Of a stretch of 64,000 nt of DNA, positions 13,092 through 25,400 are shown in pieces. The stretch covers positions 62,001-126,000 of the forward strand of contig WTXD01000063.1 of NCBI GenBank assembly GCA_022496205.1, read 5' to 3'. The notes under the pieces were generated by a model. It did not search any database. It saw nothing but the letters and a program-made list of their open reading frames with translations, and was not told where the DNA came from. Every line of letters begins with the position of its first letter. Positions within the stretch are counted from its first letter, which is position 1. The translations under genes were made by a program, and so were the position numbers. The DNA is from Gloeopeniophorella convolvens. Taxonomy: Eukaryota; Basidiomycota; Agaricomycetes; Russulales.

Positions 13092-13692
13092 TCACTGGGT
13101 ATTGGATTGTATAATCTCAGCTCGGTGTTCTGCCTGTGCACGTTTGGCGAAATCGAGCAGGAGCCGGGCGCCGTGTTCAACAGAGATATCCTCTGAACTC
13201 TCGGAATCCGCTTCGCTTCTGGGCATCGAAGGTGACGGACTCGATGGTGTTTCACTCTCGAGCTGGTGCCGTTTTGGTAGGACCGTCGGGCCCGAGCGGA
13301 GAGGTTGCGAAGACTCGGATGATGAGCTATCGTGGTCCTTAGCCTTCTCCACAGCAGCCATCTTTTGCCTCTGGTTTGAGAACCAATGGTTCACCTTTTG
13401 GTAAGACCTTGACGCACGTCAGTACGCGTTCAACCAGGTTTTCACGGCAGCTTGGAGAGAGAGGGGGAACTCACTTGCCAATTCTGTCGGCAAGTCGCAG
13501 CTTTTCGTCCCGATCAGGCCAGGGATTTACGTCGAAGGAGATGCGCAGGTGGTACAGATCCTCCTTCGTCATACAGATAGTGCGAGGGTTTCTCGGAACG
13601 GAGATGACAGCGTCCTTGGGACTGTAATACGTCAAGGTAAGTCGTGACCCCGCCTGGACAACAGTCTTCTTGAGTGATTGGGTTCTGGTCAT
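13092..13692 (-). CDS. Small homeodomain transcription factor
   Basis: Nuclear DNA-binding protein of 177 aa, exons 13475-13692 and 13092-13407 with a 67-nt intron splitting the homeodomain. Residues of helices 1-2 read TKEDLYHLRISFDVNPWPDR and LADRIGKSYQ, and the recognition helix is VNHWFSNQRQK, with the W-F-N-R invariants. The typical first-helix start is shortened, and the domain lies almost at the middle of a short protein. The C-terminal half is rich in Ser, Pro and acidic residues (SSSSESSQ, SESSEDIS). It is single and small, unlike the paired, long HD1/HD2 mating-type genes, and no partner lies nearby, so I do not call it mating type. A TATA-like box sits about 90 nt upstream of the ATG. 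Confidence 0.85.
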
Positions 13693-14763
13693 AGCGGGAA
13701 TAGTGGTTCGAGTTCGAGGGTCGGGGGATATGGGGATAGAGAGAACGATGTAATTCTGGGGAAAGAGGTTTGCGTGAACGGGGTTATATATTGAGAATGT
13801 GTGGTCGCTTTAAAGCCACAGCTCTATGCGGAAGTCGTCAATACGAAGCCACAGCCGGAGGGGTCCAATAGCTCGAAATGCGTAACGGTGACACCCACCT
13901 CATGCAATGGCACATCGGACACACGGCAAAGGCAACCACTATTGTGTGATCGGCACGTCATGCCACACTTGTCAAAGTCTCCCAGCGGGACGGTATGACT
14001 AGCTGCTTTTTCTGTACCGGAGAATGAAATGATAGGACGCGAAAGGGCGAGACAGATCAATGCGAAATATTTGGGCGTCAAAAGGTCGTCCCCTTGCGGT
14101 CGAAAATACATGGGTTTCGTGAGAAAATGCTGTATCCAGGACGTCAAAACGACACGAGGAGCCTCACTTTGACAATGCAGTCGACTTGCCTGCAGGGGAA
14201 GTGTCTGGCTTCCTGCTCAGGAGAGAATGCCACTGCGCAGACCTGGCGTCGTTGCTAGGTACATGGTGAACGTGGTGGGCTCGGGGTGAGTGTCAATTTG
14301 AAATTTGGTTTCAAAGCGAGAGACATCCAGAGAGGACTGAGAAGTGACAATCTTGTGGCAATCCGCCGCTGAAACAAAGTGACACTTGGCCAATCGGAAG
14401 CCAGCCTAGATCGGCGTGTCACAAGACACAGTCCTTCACCGAGTGTATCAGAAGGCTCTTTACAGGGAATTCGTGGCCACATGTGCCACGAGCGCGACCA
14501 CGTTAACTGTTGCTGGCTTGATTCAGAGAAAGAATTTTCATGAAAAGGATGAATAGGATATCGCCACGTGACCGGGATGGGAGAAGCCGTTGGTCCGGAG
14601 CTCATTTGGCCTGGAAGGCATCACGAGTCCTCGATCCTCTCAGGCCGCCCAACGTCGGAACGGCGGTTGACCAGGTGGGGCTACAAATCATCGTTGCAGA
14701 TGCGGGGCCCCACATTGATGGGTGTGCGCCCGTCTACAACCAACAAGTGAATGAGCGGGCGAA
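13693..14763. other. Divergent intergenic region
   Basis: About 1.07 kb between the homeodomain gene (minus) and the acyl-CoA dehydrogenase gene (plus). It holds both promoters. The longer open frames in it lack family features and I do not believe them. Confidence 0.4.
13783..13790 (-). promoter_or_regulatory. TATA-like box of the homeodomain gene
   Basis: TATATAAC on the minus strand, about 90 nt upstream of the ATG at 13692. Position fits a TATA box; no other support. Confidence 0.4.
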
Positions 14764-17047
14764 ATGCGCATTGAGGAAGGCTTCCAGCAGGTATGCGCTC
14801 CGATGCTTTGGCACAGGGACGAAGCAACCCTGCTCAGTGTTGCTTTTTCGTCAGACACCATTCTCAGATGAGGAACCGTACGGCGCAGATCCCGTTCTTC
14901 CAGACCTCCTCAAGCGTCTGCTTCCAAACAGGTTCGTCCGCACAGCACCCCCCTCCCCCCCCCCCCCCCGGCGTTGAAGCCAGGCTCATGCCTCGGACGA
15001 CAGCATACATTGTGAGCTGGACCCTGAGTTCAGAAGATTCGAAACCGTTGTCGTGCAAAGTGGGTGGCCCTAACTGCACATGTGAATATCTCGTCTTACC
15101 AGCTTCATGATCATAGCTGTCCGCCCTATAAGTGAACTGGTGTCTCCTCCCACTTTTACACAGTATAACCAATGGGGTCAACGTGTCGACATTCTTCATA
15201 CCTCCGAAGGATGGCGCGGATTGAAAGCTGTATGCCAAGAGGAGGGAATCGTTGCCATACCCTACGAACGCAAGCATGGTGAATATAGCAGGATACATTC
15301 GTTTTCCAAGATATTTCTCATGGCAGGTGATAGTCAAGTGGTTCGTCCTCATAATACCTTCCGCGCTGCAGTGTATCGACCCTCGTCACTCAGGTAGACT
15401 GCCCAATGAGCATGACTGATGGGTGTGCCAGAGGTGCGCACAATAGTCCTAATTCCTTTACACACCAGCAACTAACGCTTCGCTCTACTTCAGTCATCGA
15501 GCTCTTCGGTACCAAAGAGATGAAGGAACTCGTGTACCCACGCCTTGTGAGGTGAGTACTATGACCATTACTCGCACCATCAGCTGCGCACTGATTAGTG
15601 CAGCCGCGATCCTACGCAGGCGTTCACATCGGGGCAATGGATGACGGAGGTATGTCCACGTTTCTCTCACTGCACCGCCGGCCCTCACATCTATGATTTC
15701 ATGCAGCGCCCTGGTGGATCAGATGTCTCTCAGACAGAGACCAAGGCCGCCCCATCCTCTCAGTCGTCTTCCCATAGCCTCGGCACAACATATAAGCTTG
15801 ACGGTTTCAAGTGGTTCTCCAGTGCAACGGACAGCAACGTATCCGTGGCACTTGCGCGCACAGGTTCCCTCGTGCAAGGCTCGCGCGGGCTTTCCCTGTT
15901 TCTTGTTCCTTTACGCCTACCCCTTCACGGCCTCGCTTCTCCGACTAGCAATAACATCTACGTGCATCGCCTGAAAGACAAGCTCGGTACCAAGGCACTT
16001 CCAACCGCCGAGCTCTCTTTGCAAGGTACAGAAGCGTACCTCATTGGTAGCCTCGGCGCAGGGGTGAAGCATATTACCCCGGTGCTTGGCATCACGCGTG
16101 TGCACTCTGCAGTCACTTCTGTGGGGTACCTTCGTCGTGGTCTCGCAATAGCTCGATCGTTCGCTACCGTGCGATGTGTTGAAGGCGGAAAACTCCGCCT
16201 CTCAGATGCGCCACTCCACGTAGCCGAACTCGCCAAGATTGCGTTGATATACCGCGCGCTCATACATCTGACATTTGGCGTCGTACACCTACTCGGTAAA
16301 TCTGAATGCGGAACTGCGACTGTCGAAGAGGAGCTCAGGCTACGGTTGCTCACACCTGTTGTGAAGGGGTTTTCTGCAGAGAAATCGGGCGCTGCGCTCG
16401 AAGAGTGCATGGCTTCCCTTGGTGGACAAGGTTACATGGAGGAAAACGTGGTTGCGAGGTGAGTGAACCGAAAACTAGACTACACGTGACTAAACGTGTT
16501 CGAAAGGTTGATTCGCGATGTACTCGTTGAGAGAATCTGGGAAGGTACCACGACCGTCATGGCGCTAGACGTGTTGCGGTCGGTCCAGATTGCAGGAGTC
16601 TCTAGTGCATACCACGACGTACGTATTCGCTGAGTTCTGCTCCCTGTGTCATCTAAGTCATCTCGATAGTGGGCTCGCTCCCTCCTTTCTTCTGTTCCGA
16701 GGGCGTTCCATGAGAATATCAAGGCTCCTCTCGCTATCCTCGAAGCAGCGTTGCAAACATTACAATCCGCCTACAAGAGACCTACCGCTCTCTTGGTGGC
16801 TCGGCCGGCCTTTATCCTCCTATCCTATGTCACTGCTTCACTTTATCTGCTCGAGCACGCGATTTGGGCGAACGAGAACAAATCCACCCAGTGGAGGCTC
16901 GACCTCGAGGCATTCTCGCGATGGGTACAGGAGTCTGGGTTCACGACGGCGAGAGATGAGGTGGAGACGGGGATGCAGGCCGGCGCGGAACGCGCGAAAC
17001 TAGACAAGGGGCTAGTTTATGGTGGATACGATAGAGCGAAGCTGTAA
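14764..17047 (+). CDS. Acyl-CoA dehydrogenase, AidB-like
   Basis: Flavoprotein of the acyl-CoA dehydrogenase superfamily, closest in pattern to AidB-type proteins; 589 aa. Ten exons: 14764-14790, 14855-14931, 15004-15059, 15117-15340, 15394-15433, 15494-15551, 15604-15649, 15707-16458, 16507-16618, 16670-17047, all in phase. The N-terminus MRIEEGFQQTPFSDEEPY, then TQYNQWGQRVDIL, is the AidB-like entry. The FAD-contacting segment FTSGQWMTERPGGSDVSQTE (about 167-186) and GGQGYMEENVVARLIRD (about 414-430) are superfamily signatures, as is WEGTT. The C-terminal helical domain ends at GGYDRAKL. Bacterial AidB binds DNA and FAD; fungal members are mostly uncharacterised and may act on branched acyl-CoA. 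Intron 2 (14932-15003) contains a long poly-C tract. Confidence 0.92.
14949..14969 (+). repeat. Poly-C tract inside an intron
   Basis: Near-pure run of about 20 C with one T, inside intron 2 of the acyl-CoA dehydrogenase gene. The exact length is likely to vary between reads or strains. Confidence 0.75.
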
Positions 17048-17287
17048 GTCCATCCAGTACGCGAGCACCGTCTCTGAATGCTGATCCTGAGATCAGGTGA
17101 TGTATACGGTGTCGACTTGACTGGACTCTGTTTCGTGTGCGGTAGGCTTCTCTATATGGGGGTACGAAATACGGTGTTACTCTGCAGAATTATTTTTTCG
17201 CACCTGGCGGGGTACATATACACTTCCCGCGAGGTTACGCTCACGCTCAAAGCAGATGCCATTTAATACTGCAATCACACTCCTTCC

Positions 17288-17889
17288 TTATTCTTGCCTC
17301 GTTCCTACCTTGGCAGTGTCCCACTCTTCATCCAAGATTGCCATAAGAATGAGATCCCACCATCTCTCGCCGTCCCAGTTGTATTTCCTTGCTCGGCCTT
17401 CTTCCACAAAACCACTACAAGATCATCAGGCGAGAGAACTTCAAGCTATATACCAACAACTCACATTTTCTTGTACACCGCGAGCGCTGCGTCATTCCCC
17501 TCTAACACATAAAGCGAGACGCGGTGTAAAGCTAACTTTGCAAACGCATGGTTTACAAGCCAGCGAACGATCTCCGTGCCGAACCCCTTCCCTTGCCACT
17601 CCTTTTTCAGAGCAACTCCAAGTTGACCAACACGATTCTTGGTATCAGTGACTGGCATACTGATGATGCCCATGAACGCGTGCGTTTCCTTGTCCTCCAC
17701 CATAGCGATAAAGCCAGGTTTGGTCTCGAATGACGAGATGTAGTCTTTCGCCCAGCGGTCCAGCCTCGGCACGATATATTCCGTGAAGGTGAACGACTGG
17801 ATCTCTAGATCATTGTACAATTCCAGAATCAAGTCATTGTCGCTGGGTTTAGGAGCTCGCAGAATTGTCCGTTCTGTCTGGAAGGGCAT
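17288..17889 (-). CDS. GNAT acetyltransferase, copy D
   Basis: Fourth GNAT of the same subfamily, 183 aa, separated from copies A-C by the homeodomain and dehydrogenase genes. Exons 17465-17889 and 17288-17414 are joined across a 50-nt intron in the conserved position. It starts MPFQTERTILRAPKPSDND; the acetyl-CoA loop is GKGFGTEIV; the last exon gives EEGRARKYNWDGERWWD and then DEEWDTAK. The same intron site in all four copies shows common ancestry. No ATG precedes 17889 in frame. Its 3' end converges on the dehydrogenase with a 240-nt spacer. Confidence 0.9.
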
Positions 17890-18828
17890 GATGGCTGGTC
17901 TTCGCACATAGCATCGGCGTGGGGTAACTTATATTCGCTTGTCTTTGCTGGACCCCGAAACTCACGATGCTTCACGACGGCAGAAGGACGGACTGCATAC
18001 TGAACCCGGTGATTTCCGCATATACGAATAGGGTAAACTGGTGCGAAGTTCATGTTCTGTGTGTGCTGACTCGGAGCCTCGAAGGCGACGGCAAGCGCCC
18101 GTCTGGACGCCCAGACGTAGTACGCGTGCCTGCTCGGCGTTGCCCCGTTTACGAGAGCACAAAGAGGGGCATAGTACTCTTGAATCGGGTTCTGAATATT
18201 AACCCGCCCGAGCTCAGTTCAACCGGATATAATCGATGTCTGGCCATCGACTCTCAGCCTTACAGATAGGATTTTCGGGGTCCACGCCGCAGCGTACCTG
18301 GGAACGCGATGTTGCTAAGAGTGTCTGCCGTGTATCACGTAGTACATCTCGTCATACAAGTGCTGCGGTCAGGGCCGCAATTCGCGGTTCTTGATTTCCA
18401 TGCAAACTGATTGTTCAACATTAGTGACTCACGATTACTTCTTGATGTGAGAGTTTCCGTGACTCGAGACCGGATGGTGTCGCCCGTCGAGGCGAGAAGG
18501 GATGAATCCGTTTGTCCACATAGTTGTGTCAAACGGTAAAGAACGAATGGGTGTATGCTACGACTGATCTATGTCCGATATCCTTATCTTATCACTGTCC
18601 GACGATCACAGTTCCAACACTTGAAATGTCAGGCAGCTCTGAGGGTTCCGAAGCGGACGGTATGTAGGGGGCGACGTGCAGACGGGCGCTTTTAGAAGAT
18701 AAGAATACATATGCACTTTACGCGAGATGCTCTGAATGGGGCTGGTGACTCAGACGGGGGTAGTCAAAGAAGACCAGGAACAATAAGTTATTTTCTCAGG
18801 CATTAATCACTGGTTCAAAGTTCCGCGC
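17890..18828. other. Intergenic
   Basis: About 940 nt between two minus-strand genes. The left end is the promoter of GNAT copy D and the right end the 3' region of the secreted protein gene. I see no gene in it. Confidence 0.4.
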
Positions 18829-20176
18829 TCAGGCAGATCCCGCTGCTTTGCACGTCGTGTCCTGTGCGTCGCACTGAGCGACTGTAAAACCGCTACCACC
18901 CTTATTCGCCGCATCCGCACATGCATTGTGCTGCTCGTCGCACGACCGCGCAATGGCGCCTGCGAGGTTAATGAACTGAGAGCCGTTGACTATGAAACCC
19001 TTGCCACCCGCAACTACGGGAGGAGGAGCGCCCCCGACTAGGAGAAAAATCAGATACTCTCTGGGCATGTATCGGTGGAGTGGGGGTACTCACGGGTACC
19101 TGTGAAAGTCTGGAGATTACCGCCCGCCGCCGATGAGGGCGCAGCAGCCGCAGAAGACGTTGCTGACGAAGCTTGAGTCTGGGACGCGCTAGTAGACGAG
19201 CACGTCAGCTGCACATACGCTGAACTTGGGTGTCGTTACTGACGCGCTGGCTTCCTGACTCGCTGAGGTCTCAGAAGCGACTGCGGACGGGGTAGTGGCG
19301 GTTGCACTCCCACCTGATGAGTGAAAATGGTCAGTTTGGACGGGAAACAGCGAGTACATGGTACGTACCATCTGTACTGCTCGAGGTCGCATTGCCTCCG
19401 TTGGATTGGATGGCAGCAGTGATCTCATCGGCTGTCGCATCAGGTACAAGCAAATTCTGCGAGAAAATGCATCCTTGCGCGTCGTTGGCATCGTCACAGG
19501 AATTGCCCTTCGCTGTAGGGTCACCAATCTGCCCGGGAGCGAATGTACCGGACTTGATTGCATCTTGAGGGTCACCTCCAACACTATGTATCTGCTGCGC
19601 AAGCGTGAGCACGATAGCCTTGTTGACTGCCGCTGCGTTGGGGGATGCAGGGTCTTGGTGTTGTTGTATGGCCGCGATCTCGGGGTTGACAGCTGTAAGG
19701 CTCGTGCACTCGTTGGTAGTTGCGCCAACAGAGCCCGAGTTGCGTTCGAGAGCGCGATAGATGAGTGCGTTCACTTGTCCATCAACATCACCGGCAGCCT
19801 TGGCGTTCGTGAACGCTTGGTCTGCGGTCGCTTGTTGCAGGCAATCCGGATCCTTGCTGAAGTGTGAATAACAACAACCTTTTTGTTGAAGCAACGGCGT
19901 ACTTTGAGCAGACCTAAACCCTGAGAGGCAGCAGCATTACCCAGGAGACCAAAGACAGCGTCGACGATCTTGCTGGGATTGTTGAGGTTTAAACTTGTGC
20001 CGACGGCAGTCAAGATGGATTCGTGCGAGTGTTCTGTGGCCTCTCCTTAGCATATTGATACAATACAGTGAGATGGAAGTCAACTGACCTTGAGGTACCT
20101 CCCGCCTAATAGGAAGAGATGATGCAGAATGCGAAAGCGACAACAGAGCAACAATTACGGGTGCCCAAGGATGCAT
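18829..20176 (-). CDS. Secreted basidiomycete protein, frame unresolved at one junction
   Basis: Hypothetical secreted protein of about 360 aa. Exons: 20089-20176 (signal peptide MHPWAPVIVALLSLSHSASS, then a RREV dibasic site), 19903-20033, 19369-19856, 19244-19313, 19094-19188, 18829-19037. The middle exon holds the conserved block DCLQQATADQAFTNAKAAGD and later CDDANDAQGCIFSQNLL; a Ser/Ala/Thr-rich linker follows, then FTGTLGGAPPPVV and a C-terminal domain with Cys in RSCDEQHNACADAANKG. This layout recurs in agaricomycete secretomes, function unknown. The exon 2 to exon 3 junction (19857-19902) cannot be joined in frame with any GT-AG pair of normal length: exon lengths sum to 1081. An assembly indel, an odd splice site or a real frameshift is needed. 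Confidence 0.75.
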
Positions 20177-21475
20177 GCTGGGTTGTGTGGGAAAGAGAGT
20201 GGTATGAATCTGTTTCAACAACAAGACACGTTCAACGATGTCACCAGGACTGTTCAGCAGTAGAGAATTGTCAATGTACGTCAAATGTTGTGAAGACAAT
20301 CCTAGACTCACCAAGAGACCCGAGAAAGCAACAAGAACCTGTCTTGACTGCAGGAGAAAGAAACGGAAAGAATGGTTGGAAAGTCGGTGTATTGCGAGGA
20401 AGGCCCATTTATATGTTTGAGGCTTCCTCGAGGAGCTTCCTTGGTACCCTCGCTCTCTGTGCCGTCAGGTTACACCGATATTCCGAGCGCTGGTTGCCAG
20501 TACCGACTCGATGATAAGTTGCCAGGAGTACATGCCTTGACGAAGGGCGTGTGTAAAAATGTTGGGAAAAGCACCGTCCTCAGTCGCCCGCGTTTGCCGC
20601 ATCCGGGCAGCCGCTACCGCAGGAAGCGCAACGACCAGGGTTCTCGAAGGTGCCGACCGCTGTGCGAGCAGCGCCCGGGCGTCGCCGTGCCTTCGTGCCT
20701 CCTAGCGCTCGTGGTCGCCATGCGTACGACTCAACCAGACACACGCTTGTCAGATATCAGAAGGGCAAAGTTGACACGACATCACAGGAACGTTCTCGCA
20801 GACGACCACGTACTCTCGAACGAGACGTCGTCGTCAGGTGTAACAGGTGTAACCGTTGTGGTTAGGGTCGGGAAGCGGGCCGTGCTTGCAGACCCTCACT
20901 GTCTGGGATCGACCAACACATCCCTTGACAAGGGGGCCTTTTGAGTACAACGACAGACGCGGTTTGGGGGGCCTTTGCCACTGACAAAGGGAACTCCCTT
21001 CATCGCGCGCATCGTCTTGTAAGTGGTGTTGTCCTCTGATTCCTCACCACTGTAGGTGCATCACTGTTCTCCGAGTTCACCGAGCCTAGTACCTCGGGGA
21101 CATTAGAAGTGTTCGCAGATGGTGGTAAACGCGGCCGACCTTGTCAACCGAATCTATCTCGCACGTGTGGGCAATCTTCAGTTGTCTCCCTTCGTCGTAC
21201 CTTCGTCGGTAGCAGACGTACGCCCCGAGACGGACTTGGAACCACGTGTACTCGTTCCCATATCACCCCGCCTGACAGCGTACGGCACTGGGCACCGGAT
21301 GACGGAAAGGAGTGTATGATTCATTGCTTTTCTATGAGAGACACCGGACCTGTTTTCCATCTAACGCGCACTGGACATCACAAGCACTCGAGTCCCCCTG
21401 CACGTGACTGCGTCTGGCGATGTCGTGCCAAGTGCAGCACCAGTTGTCCCGACCACTGGCGTAGGCGAAGGGGGA
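20177..21475. other. Intergenic, 1.3 kb
   Basis: Promoter side of the secreted protein gene and 3' side of the next gene. No open frame here looks coding and I see no mobile-element features. Confidence 0.4.
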
Positions 21476-22227
21476 TCAAATGCGTTCCATAGGAGGTTTC
21501 GCATCTTTCGTTTCGCTCTTCGCCAGCGCATGGACATCTTGTTCTAGAGGATGAAAACGTGAGCGTGCTCCCTCAAGCGATCGAATGATAACCTACGCAT
21601 CCCCCACACAAACGTTCGGAGGTCCAGGAATTCTGACAGAGAAAAGCCGGTCAGTCTACGAGATAAACAACGAAGGAGACAATTGCCTATGTGGAGTCCA
21701 TCGTATATTTTCTTGACTTCGGCACGAATTCGCGAGAGGTCGTCCTTGCTTGCAGATGAATTTGAAAGGGCTTTGAGATCCTTCTCAACGGCTTCTATAC
21801 GCCGCACATGCGCGGAGACCTAGCACTTTCGTTAGTGGAGACCTTTCAAGCAGACCGTTGGCGAACCGTCTCTGTGCTCCGCTGAAGCTCCTCAACGCTG
21901 GCCTGCAAAACAGCTGACGCTTGCTTGTACTCGTCCAATAACCTGTATGCGGCAAACGACGAAGCCAGCGAGAACCCAAAGAGAAACCCGATCACTCTGA
22001 AGGAGGTACGGTTCAGCGAACAAGCGTGTGGAATGCATAGTCGAGGCGCACCCGCCGCGTATTCCTCCGACTGGCTTCCTTGGGGTTGGAGCGACGCCTA
22101 CGTGGGAAGAGGCCTCTTCCCGGAGGACAGCGCCGGAGGAGATCAGGCGCCTTCGCGACGCGCCAGAGGGATGCCTTGCCGTCGAAGCGCAACGTCGTGC
22201 TGCCATTGAAGCCCTTGTACCCTGCAT
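21476..22227 (-). CDS. Putative mitochondrial membrane protein with coiled coil
   Basis: Unnamed 180-aa protein. Exons 22052-22227, 21867-21996, 21687-21819, 21597-21632 and 21476-21543 join in phase. The first about 55 residues are rich in Arg, Ser and Ala with almost no acid (MAARRCASTARHPSG inside), as in a mitochondrial presequence. Then GGVIGFLFGFSLASSFAAY forms one membrane helix, and a long charged helix follows with heptad-like spacing (VEELQRSTETV, RRIEAVEKDLKALS, KKIYDGLH). The C-terminus has FLDLRTFVWGMQQDVHAL. The start could be 22227 or the ATG at 22206. Intron 3 (21633-21686) has a GC donor. It looks like a single-pass inner-membrane protein with a matrix or intermembrane coiled coil; I know similar fungal hypotheticals but no function. 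Confidence 0.78.
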
Positions 22228-22451
22228 TGTACACCTTGCAGTCAGTCTCCGAGGCGCTGCGGCGCCGCCAGCGAGTTGACCGGACGCGACCGTGGGACAA
22301 AAAGGGAAACTGTTTCCCGGCACGTGCGCGTGAACACAGACTGCTCCCCCCGCCGTGTCCACATGGCACTTGAACGCGTCTGAACAGGTCTGAACTTGTT
22401 CAACACCCCGCGACCTAAGATTTTTCAAGCACCACGTCGCGCCCTACCCAA
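22228..22451. promoter_or_regulatory. Short bidirectional promoter, mitochondrial protein / POP1
   Basis: Only 224 nt separate the two divergent start codons, so both promoters must overlap. GC-rich, no TATA box seen. Confidence 0.5.
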
Positions 22452-25400
22452 ATGCCCCCAAAGCGCGGAAATCCGTCTCTCGACACGTCCGGGCGCCCCG
22501 GAAAGAAGCTCAAAATGACTTTGGCTCGTTCTATTGTTGTCCAGGAACCTGCACCCGCTGCTGGACCATCTAGATTGCCTAGCACCGGAGGTGAGGAATT
22601 GCTGTACTTTGCATACCCAGGTATCGACTGATTACGGCAAAAACAGGTCAGACTGGAGTCCCTGACTCCATCGACGTTGAGAAGTTCGCAGAGGTCCGTC
22701 GACAATGCTAGCTCTCATCTGTTTCTCAATCGCGTTGTGTAGTCTCGCTCTTTTGAGATCAGGGCAATGCAAGAAGCAATGAAGAACGCCAAGTGGGTAC
22801 ATATACCTGATTCGCGAATTTCTACCTTGACATACTTCAAATTTTTGAAGGTCTGCTTCAACACACCGAGCCTGGCAAGAATTGCCTCGCCATTTGCGTC
22901 GCCGTGCAGCGAGCCACAACGTACGGCGTGTACCCCTTCGTCTTCGACAGAAGTCGAGATCAGAGGTAAGCTACTGTTGCGAATGCCGTGGTCTCTGCTC
23001 ACGGTGGTCCTGAAGATGGATTCTATGCGCCGTAAGGCTCTTGGACGATCGCTTCCTAAGAGGGGCAAAGCCCGGCGCGAGCCTCGCAGTGATGCCCTAG
23101 CACGACGACAGAGTCAGTGCGGGAGAACTCATGTAACTCTGCCCCGCGTTCTTACCTTCTTCAGAGGACAAGAAGTGGCTCGAAACGCATATTTGGCATG
23201 CCAAGCGCATGCACATGGAAAATATGTGGGGTTATCGACTGGTGCGTTTTCCTTGATGCGACCGTATTACTACTTACTGATCGATGTTCTGCATAGGCAT
23301 CGCAACCAACCGAGAAATCCTTCAGACCGTCACATCGAGCATCCCTTCACGGCTCGATCCTTCATGATGCATCATACTATAGCCTGATCGAACTCAGGGG
23401 AGCCCAGGTGGTATTGAAAGGCGCGTTAGAAGCTTGCTGTGATGCTTCTGGTGCAGGGCCGGCTTCCAAAAGGTAGTTGATTGTGCAGCTTCTGGTCATA
23501 CCTCGTGTCGCTGATCGGTTGTAGATTCTTGAGTGGCGTACGGGCTTGCGAGACGTGTATCTATGAAGTGGGACTGTACCCTTACGGGTACATCGGTCCG
23601 CTGTTCGTCATGTGGCGAGCCCGAGCACCGAGCACTGGTTCGTCTACACCGTCCACTTCCCAACCCCAAGCCACAGCAAAGCGGAAACGGAAAGCACCTA
23701 AGAGAGGTAAGCTTCGCGTTGGGCCAATTGCCTTCATGAGACTCATCTATCAACAGCTAAAACTATCCCTCAACCGGAGTCATCCGATGAGGACACTCGG
23801 ACGATCTGGATCCGCAGTCACCCAGCCATCTTCGAACGCGTGTTGTCGACGTTGAGGACGGCAGTTTCGTCCACCCTCGAGTCCCTCAAAAAGTCCGCAA
23901 CGCATGCTCAGAAAGCATACAGCGTGGAAGTCGCGGACATGCGCGACTCCGTGAACGTGTTCGAAATCACTGGTCCAAAATCAAGTCAAGTCATCTGCGG
24001 TGCTTTGACGCCAACAATTGCGGATCATAGGGGAGAATTCAAGAAGGTGAAATTCCACGCGATGTACTAGATGGTTTCTTATGGTTATGGTTCAAGTTTT
24101 GGGCGTCGCTATCCGACTTACAAACTACCGGCTCCATCCCAAGTAACATGGTCATTGGCTTCACTGTTCTCGACCCTCGTCTGAAGTGAGTATCCGCGCT
24201 CTATCCGTTGAGACTTTCGGCCTCACTGGTGACTGTGGACAGTTTTCCTCCGAAGAACGCAAAGGTGCATGTGGACAAGGAAGAACTTCCGACCATCTCC
24301 TCCCGTTGGGAATGCTTCCCTACCACATCTCTAGCTCAGAGCGACATCTGGAATCAGAACGTCCGAGATACTCTGAAAGTCCCCAGATTCAAGAAGAAGG
24401 AGCTCGACACACGCAGAGCGCAGAACCCCGTCCCCGGCACGTCACTGAAGCCGACTGCCCCTGACAACCGCGTCCCGATCCTCCTTGTCCAGCGCTCAGT
24501 CAGGCCCACATCCTCCGCGTGTTCATCCGTGTCACTCTCCGCGCAGTCCCTCCAACACACCTCAAATCCAGACCCGAACCTCCACGGCTGGACGCTCATC
24601 GTCCCCAAAGGCTGGGGCATGCCCTTCCTCAACTCGCTCGTCTACACCGGGACGCGCGTGGCCGGGCAGCGCGAGCGCGCGCACCAGGCGTTCGAGGCAG
24701 GCGCGCCGCACTTCCCCCGCGACTTTCCCACTAGCACTGCGTACGACGAGTTCGCCGCCGCACGGGCAACGACGGACAGCGCGCGGTGGGAGCGGAAGCC
24801 GCCCGCGAAGCGCGCGAGCTGGGACAAGCTGGGCACGCCCAGCCCGTGGACATCCGACTGGCATACGTCGCTCGGTCTGGCCCCCGCACCGGCGCCCGTC
24901 GCTGAGGGGGGCGTAGATGCGGAAGGTGAAGTCGACATGGTGCCGACGCAGCGCGACCATGCGCTGCTCGAAGTCGCGCCGACACAGCCTGCAGTGCGTC
25001 CATGGCTCCTCCAGGGCGCCGGCGCGCGTGCCATCGTGGAGAACATATCGCGCCTGCTTGCGCCAGCCGTGGGTCTACTCTCCGAGGTCAATGCACTGCG
25101 GCACAAGCGCGAGCTTCCGCCCCTGGACCCGAGCGTCGACGCGCAGGACTTGCTGCAGGGTGCCCTCGTGCATGTGCGGGTGGTGCTCTGCGGGCGGGGC
25201 TCGCCGGAGGACATGGCGTTGATATATGCGCTCAAGGACCAGGAAGCCCGGACTTGGACGATGGCGCAGCTCAGTCGAGGGACCGTCGGCCATGAGGTGG
25301 GCGAAGAACCGACGGACGAGACAGAGGTCAGTCGCGCTTCTCACCCTTTGCACCCGCCCTATGCTTAGATGTGGTTGTAGTTGTCGAAGATTGCGCCATC

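Noticed and set aside
13092..13692. Mating-type HD locus
   Set aside because: Single short homeodomain gene without a divergently transcribed partner.
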